DNA of 36,733 nt, from NCBI GenBank assembly GCA_947258975.1, contig CAMYKK010000035.1, forward strand, positions 1 through 36,733, in the 5' to 3' direction. The position numbers and the translations under genes are program-made. Shown here one piece after another: positions 15,178 through 24,918 of the stretch. The first letter of the stretch is position 1. Each line of letters starts with the position of its first letter. This stretch comes from an uncultured Gammaproteobacteria bacterium (lineage in GTDB: Bacteria > Pseudomonadota > Gammaproteobacteria > Arenicellales > JAANXG01). The notes below the pieces were generated by a model, which saw only the letters and a program-made list of their open reading frames with translations, did not search any database and was not told the DNA's origin.

Positions 15178-15804
15178 TCATTGGGTGTGGACTCGTTTGC
15201 GAAAATGACAATACAAGTACATTTGTTCCACACCACCGGGGGTCAGATGCATTTCCGATTTCTGTTCTTGTAGCTCAAAACCGCCGCCTAGTTCGCTCTG
15301 CAAGAGTTTCGGGTTATACCTTCGCACCTCCAAACCGCTGCATTTAGGCGGGGCTTCCGGAGAGAAAGTCGCAATGATGACATGGCCATCGTCCTTGAGC
15401 GATCGTTGCATGTTTTGCACGTATTGTTGCCGATCGTCAGCTTTTATCAGGAAGTGAAATACGGCACGATCGTGCCAGATATCGTAGTAAGCAGGCGGTA
15501 ATTCGACAGTCTTGACGTCGCCCTCGATCCATTCGACTTTTGCGGCGGCGATCCCGAGCCGTGAACGGGTGGTTGACAACGCGGCACTCGATAGGTCAAG
15601 GACGGTTATCTGCTCATAGCCTCGTCCGCGCAGGTCATCGACCAGCGTCGACGCGCCGCCGCCGACATCGATCACCCGCGCGTTCTTTTCCGCCACGCAG
15701 TTGGCGATCATTGCCAGTGAGGTATGCAAATGCGGTGCATACCATCCCACCCGTTCCGGAGGTTTGGTTGCATACACGTTTTCCCAATGGGACTTGGATT
15801 TCAT
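15178..15804 (-). CDS. Class I SAM-dependent methyltransferase
   Basis: A 208-aa cytoplasmic methyltransferase of the Rossmann-fold class. The N-terminal HWENVYATKPPERVGWY is typical of a small-molecule methyltransferase group often annotated with thiopurine or tellurite-type enzymes. Motif I is VIDVGGGAST, the acidic residue after strand 2 lies in VLDLSSAAL, and WIEGDVKTVELPPAYYDIWHDRAVFHFL covers motifs II and III. The substrate is unknown. It converges with the AlgH gene across 43 nt containing a CTCACC/GGTGAG hairpin. No Shine-Dalgarno is evident at ATG 15804. Confidence 0.82.
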   Translation of the reverse strand: MKSKSHWENVYATKPPERVGWYAPHLHTSLAMIANCVAEKNARVIDVGGGASTLVDDLRGRGYEQITVLDLSSAALSTTRSRLGIAAAKVEWIEGDVKTVELPPAYYDIWHDRAVFHFLIKADDRQQYVQNMQRSLKDDGHVIIATFSPEAPPKCSGLEVRRYNPKLLQSELGGGFELQEQKSEMHLTPGGVEQMYLYCHFRKRVHTQ

Positions 15805-15873
15805 AGCCGAACACGTTTAGGAGTACACGGTAACCAGTGCAGATCATACATCATGAACGTGGGTGACCTGTGA

Positions 15874-16146
15874 TCAAGCCTTTATGAGCGTCCAAATGCC
15901 AATGCCGATAAAGCCGATTCCGGCAAGGTAATGCAGGTGTTTTTCGCTGATATAAAGGGATATGACGCTGCCCGCCATTACCCCTATCGCGGATGCGACA
16001 ATCAGGGCCAAGGAGGCGCCGACAAAAACAGTAAACTTGCTGACTTCCTTGTCTGCCGCGAACAACATGGTGGCAAGCTGCGTTTTATCGCCGAGCTCGG
16101 CGATAAATACCGCGCTGAAAACGGTGATTAATATCTTGAGGTCCAT
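15874..16146 (-). CDS. Half-size GDT1/TMEM165 (UPF0016) membrane transporter
   Basis: This 90-aa protein has one UPF0016 repeat. It shows the signature ELGDKTQ (residues 17-23) in the first hydrophobic segment, a second segment (FVGASLALIVASAIGVMAGSVI) and a third (LAGIGFIGIGIWTLI). Full-length relatives carry two such repeats and export Mn2+ or exchange Ca2+/Mn2+ for protons; single-repeat forms probably dimerise. No second half is present in the window. No yybP-ykoY manganese riboswitch was recognised upstream. It follows the zinc-ribbon membrane protein gene by 99 nt. Confidence 0.88.
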   Translation of the reverse strand: MDLKILITVFSAVFIAELGDKTQLATMLFAADKEVSKFTVFVGASLALIVASAIGVMAGSVISLYISEKHLHYLAGIGFIGIGIWTLIKA

Positions 16147-16245
16147 AGCAAATCGGTGCGTGCCTTTGATATGTGTATTTTTATGTGTGACGCGTGTGTC
16201 GCCACACTACCGTCGATCTATTTTCAGTCATGGACGCACTCTGCG

Positions 16246-16626
16246 TTAGCTGATGAGTTTGTTTACATCGATCTTTTTCGTGTCCGGGCTACGCGGCTCA
16301 TCGGCGATGCGGCCGGACTCCGTCACCGGCGCTTGCGGGTCCTTCTGCGAGCTTTTTACCCGTTTCAACGGCGCCACGTTTTCCCAGATAAGGTCGAACG
16401 TGAGCCACACGCCGCAGAGGATCAGGAACAAGATTCCACTTAGCTTGCCCGTGAGCCACGTCAGGATGAATATTACCGCCAGCAGGCCGGCCACCGCATA
16501 GGGTAGATTCCGGTAGCGAGCAATGACGAACTCGGTACCACAAAAGTCACACTGCGTGGGGCCCAATAGGACGACTTTGCCCACCTTTATTCCTGGTTGG
16601 TTGCATTGACTGCAGGTTCGCCTCAT
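16246..16626 (-). CDS. Small zinc-ribbon membrane protein of unknown function
   Basis: A 126-aa protein starting MRRTCSQCNQ. Two CxxC pairs (CSQC and CDFC, about 25 residues apart) look like a zinc ribbon, followed by two closely spaced transmembrane segments (YAVAGLLAVIFILTWLTG and GILFLILCGVWLTFDLIW) and a charged C-terminal tail. ATG 16626 is preferred to ATG 16650 because GGGGATGG lies just upstream and the Cys motif begins directly. It could be a membrane-tethered metal-binding or assembly factor; no family name is recognised. It is downstream of uvrA on the same strand. Confidence 0.65.
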   Translation of the reverse strand: MRRTCSQCNQPGIKVGKVVLLGPTQCDFCGTEFVIARYRNLPYAVAGLLAVIFILTWLTGKLSGILFLILCGVWLTFDLIWENVAPLKRVKSSQKDPQAPVTESGRIADEPRSPDTKKIDVNKLIS

Positions 16627-16757
16627 ATCGTTACCATCCCCGGTACGCATCGTGTGGTAACGCGGTGTCTCCGTGACCTTGTCGTCGGTGAGGATTTCAT
16701 AGTCGCAACGGCTTTTGTTGTGAGCGCCCGCCGTGCAGTGCGATACACCGCTGGGTG

Positions 16758-19619
16758 TCAGGCACTGCGAATTTCAACATCGCGTCTGCGGTTCAGAACG
16801 GGACGCAAGAAAAGACCGGTGTAAGAGAGATCATGTTTAGCCACGTCTTCGGGTGTTCCCGAAGTTACCATCTCGCCACCGGCGTCGCCGCCTTCTGGTC
16901 CGAGGTCAATAATCCAATCCGCGGTCTTGATTACGTCCAAATTGTGTTCAATGACAACCACGGTGTTACCGTGATCGCGTAAGCGGTGCAATACCCGCAA
17001 CAACTGCTTGATATCGTGAAAGTGCAGGCCCGTAGTGGGTTCATCCAGAATATAAAGTGTCTTGCCGGTATCGCGTTTCGACAATTCACGGGCGAGTTTA
17101 ATTCGTTGCGCCTCGCCGCCGGACAGGGTGGTTGCGCTTTGACCCAGGTGAACATATCCAAGGCCGACATCCAACAGTGTCATTAGCCTGCGTTTGATTA
17201 CCGGCACTGCATAGAAGAACTCCGCCCCTTCCTCCACGGTCATCTCGAGCACCTCGTGAATGTTCTTGCCTTTGTAGCGGATGTCCAGGGTTTCGCGGTT
17301 GTAGCGTTTGGCTTTGCATACGTCACACGATACGTAGATATCAGGAAGGAAATGCATTTCGACCTTGATTAGTCCGTCACCCTGACATGCCTCGCAACGT
17401 CCGCCCCGGACGTTGAACGAAAAACGGCCCGGTTTATAGCCCCGGGCCCTGGACTCAGGCGTGTTCGAGAATAATTCGCGGATTGGGGTGAATAATCCGG
17501 TGTAGGTGGCCGGATTAGAGCGTGGGGTGCGGCCAATGGGGCTTTGATCTATATCAATGATCTTGTCGAAGTTGTCTGTTCCCTCGACCTTTCGGTGTGG
17601 GGATGGATTGTTCTTGCTCTTGTAAAGCCGTTGCGCAACGGCGCGATAGAGGGTGTCGTTGATCAACGTGGATTTGCCCGAGCCCGACACACCGGTCACA
17701 CAGGTGAACAGTCCTACCGGAATCTCGACATCGATGTGTTTCAAGTTGTTGCCCGCTGCGCCGCGCACCACCAACATGTGCCGGGTGTCCACTGGCGTGC
17801 GTTGCTTAGGCACATCGATACATTCATGCGCCGATAGGTAACGGCCGGTCAAGGAGTTGGGATTAGCCATGATTTCATTGATTTTTCCCTGAGCGACGAT
17901 CTGTCCACCGTGCACGCCGGCCCCCGGACCCAGGTCCACGATATGGTCCGCGGCATGTATCGCCTCCTCGTCGTGCTCGACCACGAGTACCGTATTGCCC
18001 AAGTCACGGAGGCGGGTCAAAGTGTTCAGCAGCCGGCCGTTGTCGCGTTGGTGTAATCCGATCGACGGTTCGTCGAGTACGTACATCACCCCCACTAGGC
18101 CGGATCCAATTTGAGATGCCAGGCGTATTCGCTGCGCCTCGCCGCCGGACAAAGTCTCCGCGGACCGCTCCAAGGTCAGGTATTCGAGGCCTACGTTGAC
18201 CAGAAATCCCAGACGTCCCTTGATCTCCTTCACGATTTTTTCGGCGATCTTAGCGTGCTTTCCGGTCAACGCAAGCTTGTCAAAGAATTCGAATGTGTGG
18301 CCCACCGCCAGGTGGGTGATATCGTGGATCGCGCGGCCGGCAACGAATACGTTGCGCGCTTCCTGGCGTAAACGGCTGCCGCCGCAGCTTTTACACGGCT
18401 GCGAGTTGATGAATCGATAGAGATCCTCGCGCACCGCACTCGACTCGGTGTCTCGATAGCGGCGCTCCATATTATGGACCACACCCTCGAATCGATGCGT
18501 GCGCTGCACGCTGCGGCCGCTACTGCGCAAGTAAGTGAACTTAATCTTATCCGTGCCGCTGCCGTAGAGGATCGTTTTTTGAATCGACTTCGGTAACTTG
18601 TTAAACGGCTTATCGACGTCAAACCGATAGTGGCGGGCGAGGCACTGGAGCAGATTGAAGTAAAACGCATTGCGACGGTCCCAACCTTGAATTGCGCCCG
18701 CCGCCAGGCTGAGGCTGGAGTCATAGATAATCCGCTTGGGATCGAAAAACTGTTCTACACCGAGCCCGTCGCAGGTGCGACACGCCCCGGCCGGATTATT
18801 GAACGAGAATAACCTAGGTTCTAACTCACTAATGCTGTAACCGCAATGTGGGCAGGCATACTGGGACGAAAAAACCAACTCATGTTCTTCTGGATGCTCG
18901 TGGTTTGCCAGCGTCAGAACTTTGGCCAGGCCATCAGCGAGACCGAGTGCGGTTTCGAAGGATTCGGCGAGGCGTTGATCGTGGCCGGGACGCACTACGA
19001 GACGATCGACAACCACCTCAATGGTGTGCTTGAAGTTGCGTTTCAATGTTGGGGGATCGTCAAGTTCGATGACCTCACCGTCGATTCGGGCGCGGATGAA
19101 CCCCTGGGTATGCAGGTTATCGATGAGCTGTGAATGCTCTCCTTTACGGTCGCGCACAACCGGGGCCAGCAACAATATTCGTGAGTCCCGGGGTAAGGTC
19201 ATGACCTGGTCCACCATTTGACTCACGGTCTGTGCTTCCAGAGTGGCGTTGTGGTCAGGACAACGCGGATCGCCGACGCGCGCGAATAATAAACGCAGAT
19301 AATCGTAGATTTCAGTCACCGTGCCCACCGTGGAACGGGGATTGTGTGAGGTGGCTTTTTGCTCGATGGATATGGCCGGGGAAAGACCTTCAATCAGGTC
19401 TACGTCGGGCTTTTCCATCAACGACAAGAACTGCCGGGCATAGGCGGATAACGATTCCACGTAGCGGCGTTGGCCTTCCGCGTAGATGGTGTCGAAGGCC
19501 AAAGACGACTTGCCCGAACCAGACAGGCCCGTGATGACGATTAGCTTATCGCGCGGCAGGTCAAGATCGATGTTGCATAAATTGTGGGTACGGGCGCCGC
19601 GGATTCGGATGGTATCCAT
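16758..19619 (-). CDS. uvrA: UvrABC excinuclease subunit A
   Basis: Damage-recognition ATPase of nucleotide excision repair, 953 aa. It has two ABC modules: Walker [10 protein letters not shown] with Lys37 and GVSGSGKST, each with a LSGGEAQRI signature. Zinc modules are CPHCGYS...CRTC and CEACQGDGL...CDVC. The start is ATG 19619 ([14 protein letters not shown]), the standard N-terminus; the open extension to 19718 overlaps the divergent promoter region. A weak promoter pair (TTGCGC, 18 nt, TATAGT) lies upstream on the minus strand. No LexA box (CTG-N10-CAG) was found in the 75-bp divergent gap, so SOS control is not evident. Confidence 0.97.
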   Translation of the reverse strand: MDTIRIRGARTHNLCNIDLDLPRDKLIVITGLSGSGKSSLAFDTIYAEGQRRYVESLSAYARQFLSLMEKPDVDLIEGLSPAISIEQKATSHNPRSTVGTVTEIYDYLRLLFARVGDPRCPDHNATLEAQTVSQMVDQVMTLPRDSRILLLAPVVRDRKGEHSQLIDNLHTQGFIRARIDGEVIELDDPPTLKRNFKHTIEVVVDRLVVRPGHDQRLAESFETALGLADGLAKVLTLANHEHPEEHELVFSSQYACPHCGYSISELEPRLFSFNNPAGACRTCDGLGVEQFFDPKRIIYDSSLSLAAGAIQGWDRRNAFYFNLLQCLARHYRFDVDKPFNKLPKSIQKTILYGSGTDKIKFTYLRSSGRSVQRTHRFEGVVHNMERRYRDTESSAVREDLYRFINSQPCKSCGGSRLRQEARNVFVAGRAIHDITHLAVGHTFEFFDKLALTGKHAKIAEKIVKEIKGRLGFLVNVGLEYLTLERSAETLSGGEAQRIRLASQIGSGLVGVMYVLDEPSIGLHQRDNGRLLNTLTRLRDLGNTVLVVEHDEEAIHAADHIVDLGPGAGVHGGQIVAQGKINEIMANPNSLTGRYLSAHECIDVPKQRTPVDTRHMLVVRGAAGNNLKHIDVEIPVGLFTCVTGVSGSGKSTLINDTLYRAVAQRLYKSKNNPSPHRKVEGTDNFDKIIDIDQSPIGRTPRSNPATYTGLFTPIRELFSNTPESRARGYKPGRFSFNVRGGRCEACQGDGLIKVEMHFLPDIYVSCDVCKAKRYNRETLDIRYKGKNIHEVLEMTVEEGAEFFYAVPVIKRRLMTLLDVGLGYVHLGQSATTLSGGEAQRIKLARELSKRDTGKTLYILDEPTTGLHFHDIKQLLRVLHRLRDHGNTVVVIEHNLDVIKTADWIIDLGPEGGDAGGEMVTSGTPEDVAKHDLSYTGLFLRPVLNRRRDVEIRSA

Positions 19620-19693
19620 GGAGATGGTCTGAAAAGATTCAAACCTGATACTATACGCCGCCTTTGTTTCCCCGCGCAAAGCGCAGACTTTCA

Positions 19694-21061
19694 ATGAAAA
19701 AAGACCCCATGAATCCAACCGAACGCCGGGCCGTCGCCACCTTGGCTGGAATATTCGGCTTGCGTATGTTGGGTCTGTTCCTGGTGTTGCCGGTGTTGGC
19801 CTTGTACGCCAAGCGTTTACCGGATCACACGCCGTTGCTGGTCGGCCTTGCTGTCGGCGCCTATGGGCTGACGCAGGCGCTGCTGCAGATACCCTACGGC
19901 TTGTTGTCGGACCGGTTCGGCCGCAAACCCCTAATTACCATCGGGTTATTGGTGTTTGCACTCGGCAGTGTGGTGGCGGCGCTCGCCGACGGTATCTGGG
20001 GGGTGGTTATTGGCCGCGCGCTGCAAGGGGCGGGGGCGATCGCCGCGGTGGTGCTTGCGTTGACGGCGGATCTGACTCGTGAGGAACAACGCACCAAGGC
20101 CATGGCGCTCATCGGAATTTCCATCGGTATGGTGTTTATGATTGCGTTGATTGCCGGTCCAATTCTGGCTGACTGGATCGGCGTATCCGGCATTTTCTGG
20201 GTCACTTGTGCCTTGGCGCTCGCGGCGATAGCGGTGTTGTGGCTGTCGGTGCCCACGCCCATTCAAACCGCGCGGCACGGCGCGGTGCACACCGCCCCCA
20301 GCCAGATCAAGGATGTACTCAAAGATCCCCAGCTGTTGCGTTTCGATGCCGGTATCTTTGTTCTGCATCTGGTGTTGACCGCCATGTTCGTGGTGGTGCC
20401 GTTGGCTATGGTGCATCAGGGCGATTTAGCCGTGGCACACCATTGGCAGGTCTACGTGCCGGTGTTGGTCCTTTCGGTGCTTGCCGTGATTCCGATGATC
20501 TACCTAAGCACCCGGAAACATTTGGTCGGTAAGATCTTTGCCGGCGCTATTCTGCTGTTGATGATGTCTCAGTTGTTGATGTTGTTTGGATACCGCTCGC
20601 TGCTGGGTTTGGCGTTGTCCCTGTGGGTGTTTTTCTGGGGGTTCAATGCCCTGGAAGCCATGTTGCCGTCCTTGATTTCACGGGTCGCGCCCGCCGCGAG
20701 TAAGGGAACCGCGATCGGTGTCTATAACACCTTCGAGTTTTTGGGTGTGTTCGCGGGTGGCGTGGTCGGGGGGTGGATTTACGGAGAGTGGGGGATGGCG
20801 TGGGTATTCTTGTTCTGCCTGTTGATGTCGGGTCTATGGTTGGTGTTGGCACTCACCGGGCCGGCGCTCAGGTTGTTCGACAGCCGTTTGTTGCGAGTGG
20901 GTCATAATGCCCCGGAGCAGGCCAGGGCGCTGGCCAACCGTTTGCTGATGGTGCCGGGTGTGATGGAGGCGATTATCATCGCCGAAGAGGGCGTCGCGTA
21001 CCTCAAGGTCGACGAGCACACATTAGACGAAAAGAAACTTCAGGAATTTTCTGCATCATGA
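19694..21061 (+). CDS. yajR: YajR-type MFS transporter with C-terminal YAM domain
   Basis: A 455-aa major facilitator with about 12 transmembrane segments and the motif A-like loop SDRFGRKPL after TM2. The N-terminus ([20 protein letters not shown]) and [17 protein letters not shown] are very close to E. coli YajR. A C-terminal soluble segment of about 65 residues (from [11 protein letters not shown] to the end) corresponds to the YAM domain, a ferredoxin-like fold seen in YajR. The substrate is unknown. ATG 19694 and ATG 19709 are both possible starts; no clear Shine-Dalgarno. It is divergent from uvrA and followed by ssb, a common gammaproteobacterial order. Confidence 0.88.
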   Translation: MKKDPMNPTERRAVATLAGIFGLRMLGLFLVLPVLALYAKRLPDHTPLLVGLAVGAYGLTQALLQIPYGLLSDRFGRKPLITIGLLVFALGSVVAALADGIWGVVIGRALQGAGAIAAVVLALTADLTREEQRTKAMALIGISIGMVFMIALIAGPILADWIGVSGIFWVTCALALAAIAVLWLSVPTPIQTARHGAVHTAPSQIKDVLKDPQLLRFDAGIFVLHLVLTAMFVVVPLAMVHQGDLAVAHHWQVYVPVLVLSVLAVIPMIYLSTRKHLVGKIFAGAILLLMMSQLLMLFGYRSLLGLALSLWVFFWGFNALEAMLPSLISRVAPAASKGTAIGVYNTFEFLGVFAGGVVGGWIYGEWGMAWVFLFCLLMSGLWLVLALTGPALRLFDSRLLRVGHNAPEQARALANRLLMVPGVMEAIIIAEEGVAYLKVDEHTLDEKKLQEFSAS

Positions 21062-21130
21062 CATTGTGGTCAGCGTCTATTAATATGGCGGGACCAATGA
21101 AAATCGGTCATCTAAACCAAAGGAGGAGTT

Positions 21131-21586
21131 ATGGCTAATAGGGGAGTGAACAAGGCGATTTTGATCGGTCATCTCGGGCGCGATCCGGAAATTCGTTATG
21201 CAGCCAGCGGCAGCGCGATCGCCAACATCAATCTGGCGACGAGCGAGAGCTGGAAGGACCGGCAGAGCGGCGAGACGCAGGAACGAACCGAATGGCATCG
21301 CGTGGTGTTTTTCGGCAAGCTGGCGGAGATCGCTGGGGAATATCTGAAAAAGGGGTCCCAGGTTTATGTTGAAGGCCGGTTGCAGACCCGTAAATGGCAG
21401 GATCAGCAGGGCCAGGACCGGTATACGACGGAGATCGTCGCCAACGAGATGACCATGCTGGGTGGCCGTGGCAGTACCCAGGCGCCGGCTTCCAGGGATG
21501 AGTTCGATCAGGCACCCGCCACCGAATCCACCGCCACGGGCACCAGCGATACGTCGGGGGATTTCGACGACGACATACCATTCTGA
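21131..21586 (+). CDS. ssb: Single-stranded DNA-binding protein
   Basis: A 151-aa SSB with an N-terminal OB fold ([54 protein letters not shown]), a Gly/Ala/Ser-rich linker and the acidic C-terminal tip DDDIPF that recruits replication and repair partners. The start ATG 21131 has AAGGAGGAG just upstream, one of the strongest Shine-Dalgarno sites in the window. It is 69 nt after yajR. Confidence 0.97.
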   Translation: MANRGVNKAILIGHLGRDPEIRYAASGSAIANINLATSESWKDRQSGETQERTEWHRVVFFGKLAEIAGEYLKKGSQVYVEGRLQTRKWQDQQGQDRYTTEIVANEMTMLGGRGSTQAPASRDEFDQAPATESTATGTSDTSGDFDDDIPF

Positions 21587-21610
21587 TCATCGCCGGTAGA
21601 TTGCTTCACG

Positions 21611-21637
21611 GCGCACTATTCGGGCCCGGGAGTGCGC
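21611..21637 (+). terminator. Hairpin after ssb
   Basis: GCGCACT (21611-21617) and AGTGCGC (21631-21637) form a perfect stem around a 13-nt interior that itself contains CGGGCCCG. It begins 24 nt after the ssb stop. There is no T-run, so it may stabilise the 3' end rather than terminate intrinsically. Confidence 0.45.
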
Positions 21638-21784
21638 TATGGTTTGCGGCCGGAGCATAGTCGGGGTGCTGCGTTACGCGTGAGTTTTTCGGCCCCGGTG
21701 GGTTCAATTGCCGAGGGTTGGTCGGCCGCATCGCCGCGCATCAGGCTGCTGCGTGAACGGCCAGCCGACGTGCGCCATGGGAAT

Positions 21785-22213
21785 ATGTCCACGTTCTATT
21801 ACTCACTGAAGCACGTACATGTAGCCGCGGTTGTCTTGAGCGGTTCGCTTTTTTTCATCCGCGGTGTGTGGATGCTGATCGATTCGCCGCGGCTGAAGCG
21901 GCGCTGGGTTAGAGTCGTGCCGCATGTCGTCGACACCATCCTGCTGTTGAGCGCCATCTCGCTGACGTCAATCATTCAACAGTATCCCTTTGTACACGCC
22001 TGGTTGACGGCGAAGGTCGTCGCCCTGATGCTATATATCGGGGCGGGGATGATTGCAATCCGACATGGGAAGCGAAAATCTGTCAGCGCCGTGGCGTGGA
22101 TCGTTGCGCTGTTAATCTTTGCCTACATCGTCCTCGTCGCTTGGCGTCATAATTCCTGGCCGCAATGGGATACCGCCCCTTACTGTGGGAGCGGCTTGCG
22201 GCCGCGAACATGA
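21785..22213 (+). CDS. SirB-family small membrane protein
   Basis: A 142-aa integral membrane protein with four predicted helices, matching the SirB family: MSTFYYSLKHVHVAAVVLSG, FFIRGVWMLIDSP, HVVDTILLLSAISLTSIIQQYPF, WLTAKVVALMLYIGAGMIAIR and a last helix AVAWIVALLIFAYIVLVAW. The family's biochemical role is unknown. ATG 21785 is the family start; the longer open frame from 21632 is rejected. The final residues (YCGSGLRPRT) are encoded by a REP sequence, so the original stop has probably been replaced by the repeat. Confidence 0.82.
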   Translation: MSTFYYSLKHVHVAAVVLSGSLFFIRGVWMLIDSPRLKRRWVRVVPHVVDTILLLSAISLTSIIQQYPFVHAWLTAKVVALMLYIGAGMIAIRHGKRKSVSAVAWIVALLIFAYIVLVAWRHNSWPQWDTAPYCGSGLRPRT

Positions 22214-22240
22214 AAATCGCGCTTGAAAAGCGCTCCCACA
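22184..22240. repeat. Pair of head-to-head REP sequences (BIME-like)
   Basis: TGTGGGAGCG (22184-22193) and CGCTCCCACA (22231-22240) are perfect 10-bp inverted arms. Inside are two further hairpins, GCGGC/GCCGC (22191-22205) and GCGCTT/AAGCGC (22219-22233). The TGTGGGAGCGGC start followed by a GCCGCGA element is the widespread gammaproteobacterial REP type associated with RAYT transposases. The left unit is translated as the end of the SirB protein. Confidence 0.75.
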
Positions 22241-22302
22241 CAGGCCCTCAGGAACCGCCCCGGGGTCGGAGTCCATACCATCGGTTCCCTCTTTTCTGCG
22301 TA

Positions 22303-22761
22303 TCAGTTATCGGCGCCTTGCTGTTTGGCGCGAAGCTTGGCGGCAACAAACTGCTGATGGGGAATATACAACAGCGATCCAAGCTTGCGCATCAGGTGCA
22401 ACTCATGCGCGTCGAGGTGTTCATCGGCATAGGCGACACGCCACATGAACTCAACCAATCCGATCTTTTGTTCCAATGACCAATGATCATTAATCAACGA
22501 GGTGAACCCGTGCAGGCTGGTGGCATGCTCGGCCTGTTGTTCGGCCAGCTGCATCAGCGTTTCGGTTTCATCCTCCGAGAGACTGAACTGTGTTTGCACC
22601 AGGTCATGGATCTTTGTCCGTTCGGAGTCATCCGTGGAAAAATCGGATCTGCTGACTTCGAATAATAACGCGGCGGCGGCGAGTTGCAGCTGATGCTCCG
22701 AAGGGCCGCTGTCCGGCGCCGCCACCCGACTGTCGAAGAATTTTCTAATCGCGTGAATCAT
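22303..22761 (-). CDS. TerB-like (tellurite-resistance family) protein
   Basis: A 152-aa all-helical protein matching the small TerB-like family: DDSERTKIHDLVQTQFSLS, then EQKIGLVEFMWRVAYADEHLDAHELHLMRKL and LLYIPHQQFVAAK near the C-terminus. The acidic ADEHLDAHE segment resembles the metal-binding acidic patch of TerB. The start is ATG 22761 (MIHAIRKFF); upstream sequence in frame runs into tag and is not conserved-looking. It is 83 nt downstream of tag on the same strand. Tellurite resistance itself is not implied by this domain alone. Confidence 0.78.
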   Translation of the reverse strand: MIHAIRKFFDSRVAAPDSGPSEHQLQLAAAALLFEVSRSDFSTDDSERTKIHDLVQTQFSLSEDETETLMQLAEQQAEHATSLHGFTSLINDHWSLEQKIGLVEFMWRVAYADEHLDAHELHLMRKLGSLLYIPHQQFVAAKLRAKQQGADN

Positions 22762-22844
22762 GTATTCAGGCGGTTTGGCAATATGCAAGTTGAATGATGG
22801 CGATGATGCAATGGAATCTCCTGCGTCACTGCATGCTGCTGCGT

Positions 22845-23426
22845 TTATCTTAGCCGCGCCACGGGCCGGTGACGAAAGCAGCCCGTTATGTGGTCGTTGA
22901 CCAGACCCACCGCCTGCATGTACGCATAACAGATGGTGCTGCCTGCGAATTTGAACCCCCGGCGTTTCATATCCTTGCTGAGCGCATCGGATTGCGGGGT
23001 GGTAGCCGGAATTTGATTCACTCGCCGCCAATTGTTTTGTACCGGACGGCCGTCAACGAATCCCCACAGGTAGCGGTCAAAGTTACCGAATTCCGCCTGT
23101 ACATCGAGAAAGCGTTGTGCGTTATGCACCGCCGCCTGAATCTTGAGACGGTTGCGCACTATACCCTTGTTTTTGAGCAGCGCGACCATCTCCGGTTCCC
23201 GCAAACGAGCCACCCTTAGCGGATCGAAATCATCGAATGCGCGTCGATAGTTAGCCCTTTTTCGCAAGATTGTGATCCAACTCAATCCTGCTTGGGCGCC
23301 CTCCAAGATCAAGAATTCAAACAGCAGTTGGTCGTCATGAACCGGCACGCCCCACTCCTGATCGTGATAAGCGATGTAAAGTGGGTCGGTGCCCGCCCAC
23401 TGGCAGCGGGTATTTGCTTCTATCAC
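22845..23426 (-). CDS. tag: DNA-3-methyladenine glycosylase I
   Basis: Base-excision repair glycosylase removing 3-methyladenine, 193 aa. Family blocks are CQWAGTDPLYIAYHDQEWG, the helix-rich FEFLILEGAQAGLSWITIL, KNKGIVRNRLKI and the C-terminal GFKFAGSTICYAYMQAVG with DH and C...H residues that bind zinc. The start is GTG 23426, overlapping the stop of the GNAT gene as GTGA, so translation is probably coupled. It belongs to the agmatine-operon transcript. Confidence 0.95.
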   Translation of the reverse strand: MIEANTRCQWAGTDPLYIAYHDQEWGVPVHDDQLLFEFLILEGAQAGLSWITILRKRANYRRAFDDFDPLRVARLREPEMVALLKNKGIVRNRLKIQAAVHNAQRFLDVQAEFGNFDRYLWGFVDGRPVQNNWRRVNQIPATTPQSDALSKDMKRRGFKFAGSTICYAYMQAVGLVNDHITGCFRHRPVARLR

Positions 23427-24013
23427 AGGTCCTTGACCATCAGCAGCGCGTCGCCGGTGTGCTGAATCAGCGGGTGAGGCACGACCGGTTGGCGGGCGAT
23501 TACATAGAATCCGTTGCGATCATACAGACGTTTCGCGCCGGCGTTCTGTTCGAACACAATGAGACTGAGTTGTGCGAGGTTCCGGGCGAGTGCATCCTGT
23601 TGCGAGATGTTGATAAACCGCGATCCCACGCCATGGTTGCGGCAGTGGGGGTAGACGGCAACGCCGCAAACATAGTAACTGCCGGGTTGCTCGAGTATTG
23701 CGTACGGCCGCAGCACAGGATCAACGTACGATGCCGGTTGCGGATCGTCTTCCATGCGGTAAGCGACCATCATGCCAACGATTTCCCCGTTGCGTTCGGC
23801 CAGCGTACAATTCCTGTAACTGAACTGCGAGTCCTCGCGCGCGTAACGCCGTGCCCCGACGTCGAGAAAGTCTTCACCCGGTCCCGCGAGCTGGGTCCAG
23901 AGGTAATCGGCCACGCCGTCGGATGCGGTCCTATACAACTGTGCGATGATGCGGCACTCATCGGGAAGCGCCGGCCGGAATTGGACGTCTTGATTGTTCG
24001 ATGTTGTGTTCAA
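23423..24013 (-). CDS. GNAT-family N-acetyltransferase
   Basis: A 196-aa GNAT protein. The acetyl-CoA binding motif is VYPHCRNHGVGSRF, preceded by the strand YYVCGVAV and followed by LIVFEQNAGAKRLYDRNGF, the usual motif B. The substrate is not determinable from sequence. Its position between N-carbamoylputrescine amidase (TTGA start/stop overlap) and tag (GTGA overlap) makes acetylation of a polyamine or related amine an attractive but unproven idea. The start is TTG 24013, with no in-frame ATG before the domain. Confidence 0.87.
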   Translation of the reverse strand: MNTTSNNQDVQFRPALPDECRIIAQLYRTASDGVADYLWTQLAGPGEDFLDVGARRYAREDSQFSYRNCTLAERNGEIVGMMVAYRMEDDPQPASYVDPVLRPYAILEQPGSYYVCGVAVYPHCRNHGVGSRFINISQQDALARNLAQLSLIVFEQNAGAKRLYDRNGFYVIARQPVVPHPLIQHTGDALLMVKDL

Positions 24014-24918
24014 TCTGTAAAGCGTTTGCTAATGTCACCGTAACTGTCGATGCGCCGATCACGCAGGAACGGCCAAATACGGCGCACGTGTTCCGAACGA
24101 TGACGATCAATCGCCACCACGCCGACTTGGGATCGGTCGGCGCCTGCCTGCCACATCATTTCCCCTTGGGGCCCGCACACAAAACTCGTGCCCCAAAATA
24201 TGCTGGCGGACCTGTGGTTGGCTGTCTGTTCATCGCCGACCCGGTTGCTGCAAGCTACCGGCAGGCCATTGGCGATGGCATGACCGCGCTGGATGGTGAC
24301 CCAGCTATCGCGTTGACGCTGCCGCTCGGCGGTGTCGTCCACGGGGTCCCAGCCAATGGCAGAAGGAAACAACAGCATTTCCGCCCCCGCCAAAGTCATC
24401 AAACGCGCGGCTTCCGGATACCACTGGTCCCAACACACCAACACACCCAGCCGTCCCACCGAGGTTTCGATGGGCCGGAAACCCTGGTCGCCGGGCGTGA
24501 AGTAGAATTTCTCCTGATAACCCGGATCGTCGGGAATGTGCATCTTGCGGTAGATCCCGGCCACCGACCCGTTGCGTTCCAGCACCACCGCGGTATTGTG
24601 ATACAGCCCGGCGGTGCGCCGCTCGAACACAGAACCCACGATACAGGTGTCCGTGCGCCGGGCGACATCGCCCAGGGCCTTGGTGGTTGGGCCCGGAACC
24701 GATTCTGCGAGATCAAAATTATCGGGATTTTCGGTGTGACAGAAGTACGCATGATTGTGCAACTCCTGCAGCAACACCAGCTCAGCGCCGCGATCGGCAG
24801 CGTCCTCAATGCCGGCAATCGCACGTGCCAGGTTGAGTTTGCGATCGGCACCGCAGGTGTGTTGTACCACACCGATCGTGAGGGTGGCGGATTCATCCGT
24901 GTTGGTGGGTCGCGTCAT
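24010..24918 (-). CDS. aguB: N-carbamoylputrescine amidase (nitrilase superfamily)
   Basis: A 302-aa carbon-nitrogen hydrolase releasing putrescine, CO2 and ammonia from N-carbamoylputrescine. The Glu-Lys-Cys triad is visible: Glu in LLQELHNHAYF, Lys in YRKMHIPDDPGYQEKFYFTPG and Cys in VLVCWDQWYPEAAR. The HIPDDPGYQEKFYF segment is characteristic of AguB. ATG 24918 overlaps the agmatine deiminase stop by ATGA. Together the two genes form the agmatine to putrescine route. Confidence 0.94.
   Translation of the reverse strand: MTRPTNTDESATLTIGVVQHTCGADRKLNLARAIAGIEDAADRGAELVLLQELHNHAYFCHTENPDNFDLAESVPGPTTKALGDVARRTDTCIVGSVFERRTAGLYHNTAVVLERNGSVAGIYRKMHIPDDPGYQEKFYFTPGDQGFRPIETSVGRLGVLVCWDQWYPEAARLMTLAGAEMLLFPSAIGWDPVDDTAERQRQRDSWVTIQRGHAIANGLPVACSNRVGDEQTANHRSASIFWGTSFVCGPQGEMMWQAGADRSQVGVVAIDRHRSEHVRRIWPFLRDRRIDSYGDISKRFTD

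Noticed and set aside
16147-16245. Manganese riboswitch (yybP-ykoY) ahead of the UPF0016 gene
   Set aside because: The expected conserved loops and pairing could not be found in the 99-nt gap.
19620-19693. LexA/SOS box upstream of uvrA
   Set aside because: No CTG-N10-CAG pattern was found in the divergent gap.
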